Shown here piece by piece: positions 48,382 through 55,229 of a stretch of DNA of 55,710 nucleotides. Source of the stretch: Pisciglobus halotolerans (GTDB taxonomy: Bacteria; Bacillota; Bacilli; Lactobacillales; Carnobacteriaceae); contig NZ_FOQE01000012.1 in assembly GCF_900113675.1 (NCBI RefSeq), forward strand, positions 1 through 55,710, given 5' to 3'. The notes under the pieces were generated by a model. The model was not told the DNA's origin. It saw only the letters and a list, made by a program, of their open reading frames with translations, and did not search any database. Numbering within the stretch: position 1 is the first letter of the stretch; every line of letters begins with the position of its first letter. The position numbers and the translations under genes are program-made.

Positions 48382-48735
48382 TTAAGAGTTATTCCAGCTA
48401 ATTCTTATCCGCTCACCTTTATTGACAAACTCCATATTCAAAAGTTTGGTCTTGTATTCTTTCTCTTCCCAAACAACGTCAAAGCCATCTCCTAGCCTTT
48501 CTTTTATCTTCTTCGTTGTACGTTTATCTCTCAAACGTCTAACCAAATAAACTTTTTTATCGTCCCACGTTGATTCTTTTTCGTCTGTTTTCTTTATAAA
48601 AATATTCGCTGTACTTATCCCTTGTTTAGCCATTTCGATTATTTGAGATTCTATATCCATCTTTTTGTACCAACGTTCAAACCACAAATTGTATGATTCC
48701 TTGTCTACGCTTATAACTTCATCTATCAGACTCAT
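48382..48735 (-). CDS. Small phage protein, unknown
   Basis: This is a 117-residue charged soluble protein (LVRRLRDKRTTKKIKERLG near 65-83, a basic helix). The ATG has AAGGAGAG upstream. The basic helix hints at nucleic-acid contact, but no family is recognised. Confidence 0.68.
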   Translation of the reverse strand: MSLIDEVISVDKESYNLWFERWYKKMDIESQIIEMAKQGISTANIFIKKTDEKESTWDDKKVYLVRRLRDKRTTKKIKERLGDGFDVVWEEKEYKTKLLNMEFVNKGERIRISWNNS

Positions 48736-48740
48736 CTTTT

Positions 48741-48857
48741 TTATCTCTCCTTTTTAAATATCACATTTACTAAAATGTCCCACGCTCTCTCAATTACGAT
48801 CGGTAGTTGGTCAAATAGCCGCTCAATCGAAGCGAGCCACTTAAACAGTTTATTCAT
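48741..48857 (-). CDS. Micro-ORF, amphipathic phage peptide
   Basis: The frame encodes 38 residues (NKLFKWLASIERLFDQLPIV and then a hydrophobic end), preceded by GGAGG 7 nt upstream. It looks like an amphipathic helix that may sit on the membrane. The function is unknown. Confidence 0.5.
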   Translation of the reverse strand: MNKLFKWLASIERLFDQLPIVIERAWDILVNVIFKKER

Positions 48858-48900
48858 TTCGTTTCCTCCTCTGCTTCCTTATTAAACTCGTCGTACACTT

Positions 48901-49413
48901 CTACATTATCTCCTCAACTTCTCCGCCAACCAACTCCGCCACACCTTTAGCTTGGTTTCTGCTAGCGAACTTTAAAGCCTTGTCTTTTACTGAAAATTTA
49001 TAATTAAAATCTAAAGGTTCGACAACATCTTTATATAAATGTAGCGATTCCACGTATAGGTAGTTTAATCCTTGGTCTACTTTAACCCGATACAACTTCT
49101 CTTTCTCAACAGTATAACCAAACCATGCTCTAGCGAATACATCTGGGTTATCCAGTGCCCATTCTTGGGCTCGCTCATGTTTATTATTTTTTAAAGTGAA
49201 GACGGTTCTAATATTAAAATTAGGCTTTATCTCCGTTATGAAATCAGCAACAAATTTCGGAATAATTGGTTTTTCTGGTTCTTCTAATTCTTTAGCCAAT
49301 CCTAAAACAAATTCCAAGCCTTTTTTAAAGCCTTCCATTTGTTCTCCTTTTCCACCATAAATATTGATCTGTTTTGTTATTTCTTCCACCAACCATTGTT
49401 TATCTTTTTCCAT
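48901..49413 (-). CDS. DUF1642 family phage protein
   Basis: The 170-residue protein has the DUF1642 layout: an N-terminal helical part (KDKQWLVEEITKQI), the linker KPIIPKFVADFI near 67-78, and a C-terminal part with LYRVKVDQGLNYLYVESL. The start MEKDKQW follows AGGAGG; upstream in-frame codons overlap another small gene. DUF1642 proteins are common in Lactobacillales phage early regions, with unknown role. Confidence 0.8.
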   Translation of the reverse strand: MEKDKQWLVEEITKQINIYGGKGEQMEGFKKGLEFVLGLAKELEEPEKPIIPKFVADFITEIKPNFNIRTVFTLKNNKHERAQEWALDNPDVFARAWFGYTVEKEKLYRVKVDQGLNYLYVESLHLYKDVVEPLDFNYKFSVKDKALKFASRNQAKGVAELVGGEVEEIM

Positions 49414-49433
49414 GGCTATTCCTCCTAAAATAA

Positions 49434-49562
49434 TTAACTTACCGAACGCATCCAAAATATAAATAGACCGATGATTAAAAACATAACCAAGTGAAATATA
49501 AAAAATTCCCAAGGCGTGACTGATTTATCTAAAAATCTGTTTACTTTGTTACGCAAATTCAT
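49434..49562 (-). CDS. Small phage membrane protein
   Basis: The frame encodes 42 residues with one transmembrane helix (about 19-37: FIFHLVMFLIIGLFIFW) and a basic N terminus. The ATG overlaps the preceding DUF1642-like stop. The function is unknown. Confidence 0.55.
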   Translation of the reverse strand: MNLRNKVNRFLDKSVTPWEFFIFHLVMFLIIGLFIFWMRSVS

Positions 49563-49906
49563 TCCGTTACCTCCTCTGCAAATGCCCAAAATCGTTCGTC
49601 TATGTTTCTAATTTCTTGTTCTGTTAAATGGTACTCTTGTTTACTTTTATCATATACTTTCATATTGTCTCCTACTTTTACGCTACCACTTTCTCGATAT
49701 AAGTAGACACCTTGTCTAGTTCCTATCGGTGCAAAACAAGCGGTATACTGTGGGATAACAACTTTCTCCTGCTCTGATTCTTCTAGTTGTTCAACAAAAT
49801 TAAGCACCCAGTTTGTGGATATTATCGAATTGCTTTCGTCTAAACCTGCGGGCACATATGACATTCTTGATATTTCATTCTTCAACCACTCTTTATCTTT
49901 TTTCAT
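49559..49906 (-). CDS. DUF1642-like phage protein
   Basis: The 115 residues share the KDKEWLKNEI start and a C terminus NIDERFWAFAEEV typical of DUF1642, so this is a shorter relative of 48901-49413. The start at 49906 has GGAGG 7 nt upstream. Two related genes so close suggest duplication or mosaic acquisition. Confidence 0.75.
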   Translation of the reverse strand: MKKDKEWLKNEISRMSYVPAGLDESNSIISTNWVLNFVEQLEESEQEKVVIPQYTACFAPIGTRQGVYLYRESGSVKVGDNMKVYDKSKQEYHLTEQEIRNIDERFWAFAEEVTE

Positions 49907-49940
49907 GACAATCCTCCTCAAATATATCTGCATCATTGTC

Positions 49941-50186
49941 TTAATCTACTAACTCACCATTCATATATACATTTACAGAATCGTGATATATAACATCATC
50001 TTCCGATATTACCGCAAGAACATCGTCATTCTTTTTGGTGACTATGATACTTGGATAACACCCTTGTTCCCTTGTATCACTTTTGTTATCCATTGATATA
50101 CCAACCGCTTGATTCAGTTTATTTCTATACTTCACGACTACTCCAAATGCTGTAAGCGTTACTGCTGCTAATACTATTTTTTTCAT
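49941..50186 (-). CDS. Small phage protein with N-terminal membrane segment
   Basis: The product has 81 residues, with an uncleaved-looking hydrophobic N terminus (KKIVLAAVTLTAFGVVV) followed by a soluble domain. GGAGG precedes the ATG, which overlaps the broken gene's stop (ATGA). No family is recognised. Confidence 0.65.
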   Translation of the reverse strand: MKKIVLAAVTLTAFGVVVKYRNKLNQAVGISMDNKSDTREQGCYPSIIVTKKNDDVLAVISEDDVIYHDSVNVYMNGELVD

Positions 50187-50415
50187 TCCACTTCCTCCTT
50201 AACCTCTATCAATTCCCACCCGACAATTACTCGTTCAAACAATTCTGGCGTGAAATTAAAATAGCCATTTTCTGCAAAGATAGAAACCATCAGACTGTTT
50301 TTATCCCATTTTTATATTGAGCTTCGTATACTTTCCCTTCATAGAAATGACGTCCTTCTGCCTCAAATGATTCCTCTGTTTTAAATTTACGTACTGTACC
50401 TTCTTTATAGTTCAT
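50183..50415 (-). pseudogene. Frameshifted small phage gene
   Basis: The frame from ATG 50415 stops after 41 codons at 50290. A second frame overlapping it continues DKNSLMVSIFAENGYFNF and FTPELFERVIVGWELIEV to TGA at 50183, which overlaps the next start. One missing base near the AAAAATGGGATAAAAA stretch (about 50297-50311) explains both, giving a 77-residue intact form. This could also be a sequencing error. Confidence 0.6.
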
Positions 50416-50690
50416 TCTGATTCCTCCTTCTTTTTAAAACTTTCCCATTCTTCTTTCATGTTATCTCGGATGCAAAACTCTTCTAAAAAACCTTCCGTAT
50501 TGATTAGTTCTTTTTTATGCAAGTCTTTAAAAATTTCCGCTTCTGGTAAAATATATAGAGTGTAGAAGTCGCCGTCTTGGATTCCTCTTATAAAAATAGC
50601 TGTTCTTCCTTTTTGGATAACCTCTCCCGTCAAATAGCATTTGTGTTCTTTTCTGGTGTTAACTATTTTTTCTTCTAGTATTTCGAACAT
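50412..50690 (-). CDS. Small phage protein, unknown
   Basis: The 92 residues include a possible zinc-ribbon-like N-terminal stretch with HKCYLTGEVIQKGR, a pattern seen in several short phage proteins, but only one clear Cys there. The C terminus is acidic and helical. It overlaps the broken gene by 4 nt. Confidence 0.66.
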   Translation of the reverse strand: MFEILEEKIVNTRKEHKCYLTGEVIQKGRTAIFIRGIQDGDFYTLYILPEAEIFKDLHKKELINTEGFLEEFCIRDNMKEEWESFKKKEESE

Positions 50691-50708
50691 TCCGATTCCT
50701 CCTTCAGC

Positions 50709-50906
50709 TTAAATTCGATTTGAGTTAAGAGTTCCTTTTGTGTATTCCAAATCCTTCTTATATTCTGCCAAATATCTCCTTATTTCTTTTTCGTCAGTTA
50801 TCATTGGAAAAGGCGTTTTTTCCCACAATATCCAGTCTGCTTTTTCATCTGAAATGTTAGGGAAATATTCTCTAACTAAATCAAGATAATTCTTTTCTGT
50901 TTTCAT
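50709..50906 (-). CDS. Small phage protein, unknown
   Basis: This is a 65-residue helical protein (NYLDLVREYFPNISDEKADW near residues 6-25) with AAACGGAATG context and a GGAGG site. It is coupled to the 50903 gene by a 4-nt overlap. Confidence 0.62.
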   Translation of the reverse strand: MKTEKNYLDLVREYFPNISDEKADWILWEKTPFPMITDEKEIRRYLAEYKKDLEYTKGTLNSNRI

Positions 50907-51127
50907 TCCGTTTCCTCCTGTTCTATTTCTCTAAACAAACGTACAGCATGGTCATGACCTGCCACGGCTTGGTCTACGTTATCATATAGCGCCTGATAAA
51001 CTTCTCCCCAGTCAGTGACCTCTTGATTTTCAGACATAAAAACCATTGTTTCCCAGCCACGATCAAACGTGTCTTTATTACTTACAAAATATTCATAACC
51101 TTTCGTATCTTTTACCCAGCTTTCCAT
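50903..51127 (-). CDS. Small phage protein, unknown
   Basis: This is a 74-residue acidic protein (ESWVKDTKGYEYFVSNKD start). AGGAGGG precedes the ATG. It contains AVAGHDHAVRLF near 55-66, without a recognised domain. Confidence 0.62.
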   Translation of the reverse strand: MESWVKDTKGYEYFVSNKDTFDRGWETMVFMSENQEVTDWGEVYQALYDNVDQAVAGHDHAVRLFREIEQEETE

Positions 51128-51139
51128 ACTATCCCTCCT

Positions 51140-51223
51140 TTACACCAACTTCTCTACACACTGTTTTGCTGTTCCTTCTGCAAGGAGTTGATAACCTTTG
51201 TAGATGGCGAATGTTTTGGTCAT
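51140..51223 (-). CDS. Coupled micro-ORF
   Basis: The frame encodes 27 residues (TKTFAIYKGYQLLAEGTAKQ, then CVEKLV). The start overlaps the upstream stop (ATGA). It resembles the N terminus of longer phage proteins of the YKGxxxxxEGTAKE type, so it may be a truncated remnant. Confidence 0.4.
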   Translation of the reverse strand: MTKTFAIYKGYQLLAEGTAKQCVEKLV

Positions 51224-51447
51224 TTCTCTAACTCTCTTTTCGCAAATTCTGAGAACTCTTTGAGATTCATAGTTTGACCTGTATTTTCCACAACTTCATG
51301 TTCCTGAATATATATTTCTTTATAGTCATCATTACCTAGTTTGTTAGTGTATTCACTCTTAACCATCGCATCTCCGACATCTTTAAAAACTCCGACAATT
51401 TCACTCGTGCCATCTTTCTTTTCGATTACCACTACCCATACTTTCAT
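51220..51447 (-). CDS. Small phage protein, unknown
   Basis: The 75-residue protein begins KVWVVVIEKKDGTSEIVGVF and has a ferredoxin-like alternation of strands and helices. It is common in style among Gram-positive phage early genes; the function is unknown. Confidence 0.65.
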   Translation of the reverse strand: MKVWVVVIEKKDGTSEIVGVFKDVGDAMVKSEYTNKLGNDDYKEIYIQEHEVVENTGQTMNLKEFSEFAKRELEK

Positions 51448-51450
51448 TTA

Positions 51451-51669
51451 TTAGTCCTCCCAATCTTCCACCAAATCAATCGTTTTGACTTTTAAGCAAC
51501 AAGCGAATTCGTCTAGCTTATCAATCCCCATGTTTGTTTCAGCGTTCTCGTAACGATCGATTTGTGTCGCATTCATCCCCATCTTTGCAGCTAACTGTGT
51601 GATGCTCATGCCTAACTCTTTGCGGTAACGTTCGATGTTCTCGCCTACTACTATTCTTGTCGGTCTCAT
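51451..51669 (-). CDS. XRE-family helix-turn-helix regulator
   Basis: The 72 residues form a single Cro/CI-type helix-turn-helix domain (about 8-62, with MSITQLAAKMGMNATQIDRY). There is no effector or oligomerisation domain. It sits in the middle of the early genes rather than at the lysogeny switch, so it is probably an accessory regulator, not the CI repressor. Its start overlaps the upstream stop. Confidence 0.85.
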   Translation of the reverse strand: MRPTRIVVGENIERYRKELGMSITQLAAKMGMNATQIDRYENAETNMGIDKLDEFACCLKVKTIDLVEDWED

Positions 51670-52037
51670 CTTTCTTCACCTGCATACACGAATTTATATC
51701 CATCCCGATAACCCCAACCTTTTTTCATTTGCCTTTTGATAGCACTGTAAGGGAAATTAAAATACACAGTGGCTTTCTTCAACGAAGGAAATACTTCAAG
51801 CACTTTACCGTCTTTATAAACAGCAGTTTTTTTAGAACTCCCTCTGCCTCTCTTGTGACTGTTTATTTTTGTAGCTCTTCTCTCGTCCTCAGTATTGTCA
51901 GCGATCAACTTGCCACCATAAAGTGCTCTCAATCTAACCAATTCTGCATGTCCTTCGTCTAGAGCAACAACAGAACCATAATCTCTTTCTATTTTTCTAA
52001 GTTGTTCAAACGCTTCTTTCCTATTTTCTCTATTCAT
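51666..52037 (-). CDS. Phage protein with NUMOD1-like C terminus
   Basis: This is a 123-residue protein. The N-terminal half is helical and charged. The C-terminal half, VYKDGKVLEVFPSLKKATVY with SAIKRQMKKGWGY, looks like a NUMOD1-type DNA-binding motif seen beside homing nucleases. No nuclease domain is present. The ATG at 52037 has GGAGG 9 nt upstream. Confidence 0.62.
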   Translation of the reverse strand: MNRENRKEAFEQLRKIERDYGSVVALDEGHAELVRLRALYGGKLIADNTEDERRATKINSHKRGRGSSKKTAVYKDGKVLEVFPSLKKATVYFNFPYSAIKRQMKKGWGYRDGYKFVYAGEER

Positions 52038-52254
52038 CGTCATTTTCCTCCTTTGCAATCTCTTTTAATTTATCCAAGTAATAACCCGCTTTATCCAAAT
52101 CTTCCAAGCCGTTCTTCTTGTCAAAACGTGTTACATATTTCAGCACGTTCATTCTGTAAAAACCCTTCAGCTCATCTTGTGTGAAGTTTTCTTCGCCAAA
52201 TTTGATAACGTCTATGTTGCCGTTGTGGTAGTAGGAAGGTTTTAGCTTTTCCAT
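52030..52254 (-). CDS. DUF3310 family protein
   Basis: The 74-residue protein carries the DUF3310 pattern YYHNGNIDVIKFGEE and YRMNVLKYVTRFDKKNGLEDLDKAGYY (motif positions about 8-22 and 33-59). These small phage proteins resemble MazG-like nucleotide-binding helices; their role is not settled. Confidence 0.85.
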   Translation of the reverse strand: MEKLKPSYYHNGNIDVIKFGEENFTQDELKGFYRMNVLKYVTRFDKKNGLEDLDKAGYYLDKLKEIAKEENDDE

Positions 52255-52260
52255 TGTTCG

Positions 52261-53013
52261 TCACTCCCTAATTATTTTCTTTCCAGTTATTCTGTACCCT
52301 GATCGTTCCAGCTTTCCTCTTAATCCCATTTCTGTCCTGCCGATCATTTTGGCAACTTCCGCCAATGGATATCCGCTTTTATACAAGTCTATCGCTTTGT
52401 CTATTTCTTCTTGCGTGTATGGAGGAACTGCCGTACGGTTGACATATACCGGCCAGGGTAGGTTCAAGTCATATATCTTTCTTTTCAGCGCTCCTTGAGA
52501 TCTGTTTAACTTTTCTGAAATTTCTGGATAAGTGTATTTTTCTTGGTTCAATAGAAATTTTAATTCGCTGATCTCCCAGGTTGTCCACGGTCTGCGCTTG
52601 CCCACTTTGGATTTCCCTGCTTTTCTCGCCACATCTACCCAATCAGGTTCTTTTCCGAAAATATATTTTGGAAACTCTGGCCATTGGATACGATGTTTGT
52701 TTTCTTCTGCCCAAATCCAGAAACTATCTGGATATATTCGCACATATTTCTTTGCAATTGTCTTACTTTTCTTAGCAGGGAAATCGCACTCGTTAATCCA
52801 ATATTGAACAGTTGTTCTGCTTATCCCTGTTGCTTCACAAAAGTCAGTTACCGTGAACCAGCTTCCATTTTCTTTCTGTGTGATACCTAATCGAACAGCT
52901 TTATTTAATATTGACTGTTCACTCCTATTTAATTCCATCTGCAAAGTCTCTATTCGTCTGTTGCCATATTCTTCCTTCAGGATATCTATTTCTTCAGTTG
53001 TCCATCTTCGCAT
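52261..53013 (-). CDS. Phage DNA-binding protein with three Myb/SANT-like repeats
   Basis: The 250 residues contain three similar units: RRWTTEEIDILKEEY (1-15 onward), RPWTTWEISELKFLL near 141-155, and PPYTQEEIDKAIDLY near 197-211. Each is followed by a recognition-helix-like stretch with NRS or GRT. Between the first two lies an excisionase/MerR-like helix-turn-helix (TVTDFCEATGISRTTVQYWI). This suggests multi-site DNA binding. The target is unknown. Confidence 0.78.
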   Translation of the reverse strand: MRRWTTEEIDILKEEYGNRRIETLQMELNRSEQSILNKAVRLGITQKENGSWFTVTDFCEATGISRTTVQYWINECDFPAKKSKTIAKKYVRIYPDSFWIWAEENKHRIQWPEFPKYIFGKEPDWVDVARKAGKSKVGKRRPWTTWEISELKFLLNQEKYTYPEISEKLNRSQGALKRKIYDLNLPWPVYVNRTAVPPYTQEEIDKAIDLYKSGYPLAEVAKMIGRTEMGLRGKLERSGYRITGKKIIRE

Positions 53014-53021
53014 CTTGTCAC

Positions 53022-53960
53022 CTACGCTATCTGCATCAATGTTCCGATTATTTTCTGGTTGTCTTTCTGCTTCAGATCATCTAAAACATGAGCATAAGTC
53101 TCTTGTGTCACCGTTACATTAGCGTGCCCTAGCCTTGCTGAAATCGAATGAATCGAAACGCCTGCAGCAAGCAAAACACTTGCATGCGTATGCCGCAAAC
53201 CATGAATGCTGATGATCGTGATTTCTAATTCTTTACACTTTCTTTCCAAGTAACCGTTTATCGTTGAATTGAACTGCCTTACGTACGATCCATCTTTATT
53301 CTTTTTAACGAATATTGGTTCATTCTCTGGCATCCCTTGTATAACTGGCCTGAATTGTCCAACGATTTGCCAGTCAATCGCAATCGTCCTGATCGATGTT
53401 GATGTTTTCGTTTCAACGAAGCCGCCATCTTTAGACTTGTATTTCCACGTTTTATTGACATGCAGCACATTTTGATCAAAATCAAAGTCGGCTGGCGTTA
53501 GCGCTAAAGCTTCTGCATATCTCAACCCTGTTTTAGCGATAATCATGATGAGCCAATCACTATTGATTCCATTTGATAGGTCTAGTGATCGGATCAGTTT
53601 TGTCAGTTCATCAATTTGCAGAAACTTATTCTTTTTACGATGATCTGGCTTCTTACCTTTGATGATTGCTCGATATGTCGGATCCCTATCCAGGATGCCA
53701 TCGTGGAACATATCCTGGACACACGCTTTGACTTGATGATGAAAGTCGGTAGTCGTTGCTTTTTCGTGTGTCTTAGCGTATTCATTAAGTATTTTCTGAT
53801 ACACACGCCTATCCAACTTGTCTATCGTTAAATCAGGAACGATGTTGCTTAAACTTCTGTGTGTCATCTTATATTTATTCAGCGTGACATCTCTGACAGC
53901 GCCGACTTTATACGTTTCAACCCATTCCTTGAAGTAGTCAACAAATAGTTCACTTTCCAT
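53022..53960 (-). CDS. Tyrosine recombinase in the early module
   Basis: The 312-residue recombinase has a core-binding domain (1-100) and a full catalytic domain: Arg in TGLRYAEAL near 146, HGLRHTHAS near 253, LGHANVTV near 276 and the Tyr nucleophile in QETYAHVL near 287. It lacks the usual N-terminal arm-binding domain of phage integrases, and it is deep in the early genes, not beside attL. It is coupled to the methylase-like gene by an 11-nt overlap. Confidence 0.85.
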   Translation of the reverse strand: MESELFVDYFKEWVETYKVGAVRDVTLNKYKMTHRSLSNIVPDLTIDKLDRRVYQKILNEYAKTHEKATTTDFHHQVKACVQDMFHDGILDRDPTYRAIIKGKKPDHRKKNKFLQIDELTKLIRSLDLSNGINSDWLIMIIAKTGLRYAEALALTPADFDFDQNVLHVNKTWKYKSKDGGFVETKTSTSIRTIAIDWQIVGQFRPVIQGMPENEPIFVKKNKDGSYVRQFNSTINGYLERKCKELEITIISIHGLRHTHASVLLAAGVSIHSISARLGHANVTVTQETYAHVLDDLKQKDNQKIIGTLMQIA

Positions 53961-54621
53961 TATTGACCACTCCTTTTAAATGTTCTGGCATTCCTTCGCT
54001 TTCAGTATGCTCAATAGCGTCTTCCAGCCATTCTTTCACGCCGAACTCTTTAGCAGCTACTTCACTATGAGGCATCACGTTTAAAGAGCTGAACGCCATG
54101 AAGTCATCGTTTTCGTTTTGGATAAAGTAGATCTGCTTTGCTTCTCTCAATAACGAATCACCATGCACAACAGTTGCGTTCATGCCTCTAATCATCAAAT
54201 TGAACAGCAAGAAAGGAATAGCTCTATCTGATAACTCCTCACACTGATAAAAGTAATTTGACGGCTTGTATTCCCATGGAGATTGTTGTAAGCGATCGTG
54301 ATGCCATTTAGCGATTGTGATCCCGCCTGTTCCAGCCGCTACATCTAACGTTCTGCCGCATCCATTTTCTCCTACTGTCAATCTAGCTAGCAGATGAGAA
54401 ATGGATTGCGGAGTGAAATCTTGTTTCTTACTTTTCTTTTCTGCATGTTCCTCTTGAAAATATTCATGAAACCAATCAAAGTCCATTTTATGTTCATGTT
54501 CAAGAAACTTTTTGAACATTGCTTCTCGTTTTTCTTTATCAAACAATGTTTTCATAAGTTTCTCAGGAGCTTGATAAGATTCTGTGATGCCTAATATGCT
54601 GTTTACCGTTTTTAGATCCAC
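53950..54621 (-). CDS. HsdM-like N6-methylase domain protein lacking NPPY
   Basis: The protein is about 223 residues from a GTG at 54621 (VDLKTVNSILGITESYQ). An ATG at 54675 would overlap the upstream gene by 53 nt. DFTPQSISHLLARLT and the SAM motif DVAAGTGGIT near residue 95 match type I methylase subunits. After the HGDSL motif, where NPP(Y/F) should occur, the sequence reads NENDDFMAFSSLNVMPHSE, so no catalytic motif IV is visible. Such truncated forms occur in other Lactobacillales phages; enzyme activity is doubtful. Confidence 0.8.
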   Translation of the reverse strand: MDLKTVNSILGITESYQAPEKLMKTLFDKEKREAMFKKFLEHEHKMDFDWFHEYFQEEHAEKKSKKQDFTPQSISHLLARLTVGENGCGRTLDVAAGTGGITIAKWHHDRLQQSPWEYKPSNYFYQCEELSDRAIPFLLFNLMIRGMNATVVHGDSLLREAKQIYFIQNENDDFMAFSSLNVMPHSEVAAKEFGVKEWLEDAIEHTESEGMPEHLKGVVNNGK

Positions 54622-54622
54622 A

Positions 54623-54841
54623 TCACACCAACTTTCTCCAACCTTTTTCCACACCTCTCCAAACGTGTATACCATGCCTGTTTACGAGATAAAGCTTTAT
54701 CCCTTGTCTAGTCGCTCCTTCTTGTCTGTATCCTCCAAATCCTTCTTTTATAGGTCCATTTGGTTTGATTCTATTCTCATGCATCCAAGAATGGAGCTTA
54801 ATCATCATTTTTTGCTTTTCAGTTTTTGGTACTTCACACAT
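54623..54841 (-). CDS. Small phage protein, unknown
   Basis: This is a 72-residue basic protein (EKQKMMIKLHSWMHENRIKP; GYRQEGATRQGIKLYLVNRH). GAGGAG precedes the ATG. It sits between RusA and the methylase-like gene; role unknown. Confidence 0.65.
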   Translation of the reverse strand: MCEVPKTEKQKMMIKLHSWMHENRIKPNGPIKEGFGGYRQEGATRQGIKLYLVNRHGIHVWRGVEKGWRKLV

Positions 54842-54845
54842 ATGA

Positions 54846-55229
54846 TCACTCCTCGTATTCCTTAATCAATATCTCAACTCTCGGGTTCTCTCTATCTAGC
54901 AATACTCTTGATCCATCAACCGACTTAACGATCTTTGAAGAATCATCTGCAATGATTGCTGAATCTTGCAGCAAGTCATGTGTTGCGTTCATCAAATTAG
55001 TAATATCAACGCGTCTTTTGTCTGGCATATAATACAAAGCAGTAATGCAGACAGGGTTGTTGATTGGTTCTTTCGGTTTGGCTGACATTGCTTGGATGAT
55101 AAAATCTTTCTTGTATCGCTCATATTGAGCAGACGGGGCAACAAATGGCTTGCCCGTCCGTCTATTCCTCAATATACGCTGGCTGTTTTTCTTGGTTATT
55201 GGTTTTCCGATTATCGTTAATTGCAACAT
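54846..55229 (-). CDS. RusA-family Holliday junction resolvase
   Basis: The 127-residue protein matches RusA: the N-terminal strand LTIIGKPITKKNSQR, the basic loop, and the acidic active site RRVDITNLMNATHDLLQDS with IIADDS near residues 72-97. It resolves branched DNA during phage replication and recombination. The start overlaps the stop of the replication gene. Confidence 0.9.
   Translation of the reverse strand: MLQLTIIGKPITKKNSQRILRNRRTGKPFVAPSAQYERYKKDFIIQAMSAKPKEPINNPVCITALYYMPDKRRVDITNLMNATHDLLQDSAIIADDSSKIVKSVDGSRVLLDRENPRVEILIKEYEE

Noticed and set aside
51451-51669. Prophage CI repressor
   Set aside because: It is a bare 72-residue helix-turn-helix in the early operon with no divergent partner; the lysogeny switch should lie beyond the right edge.
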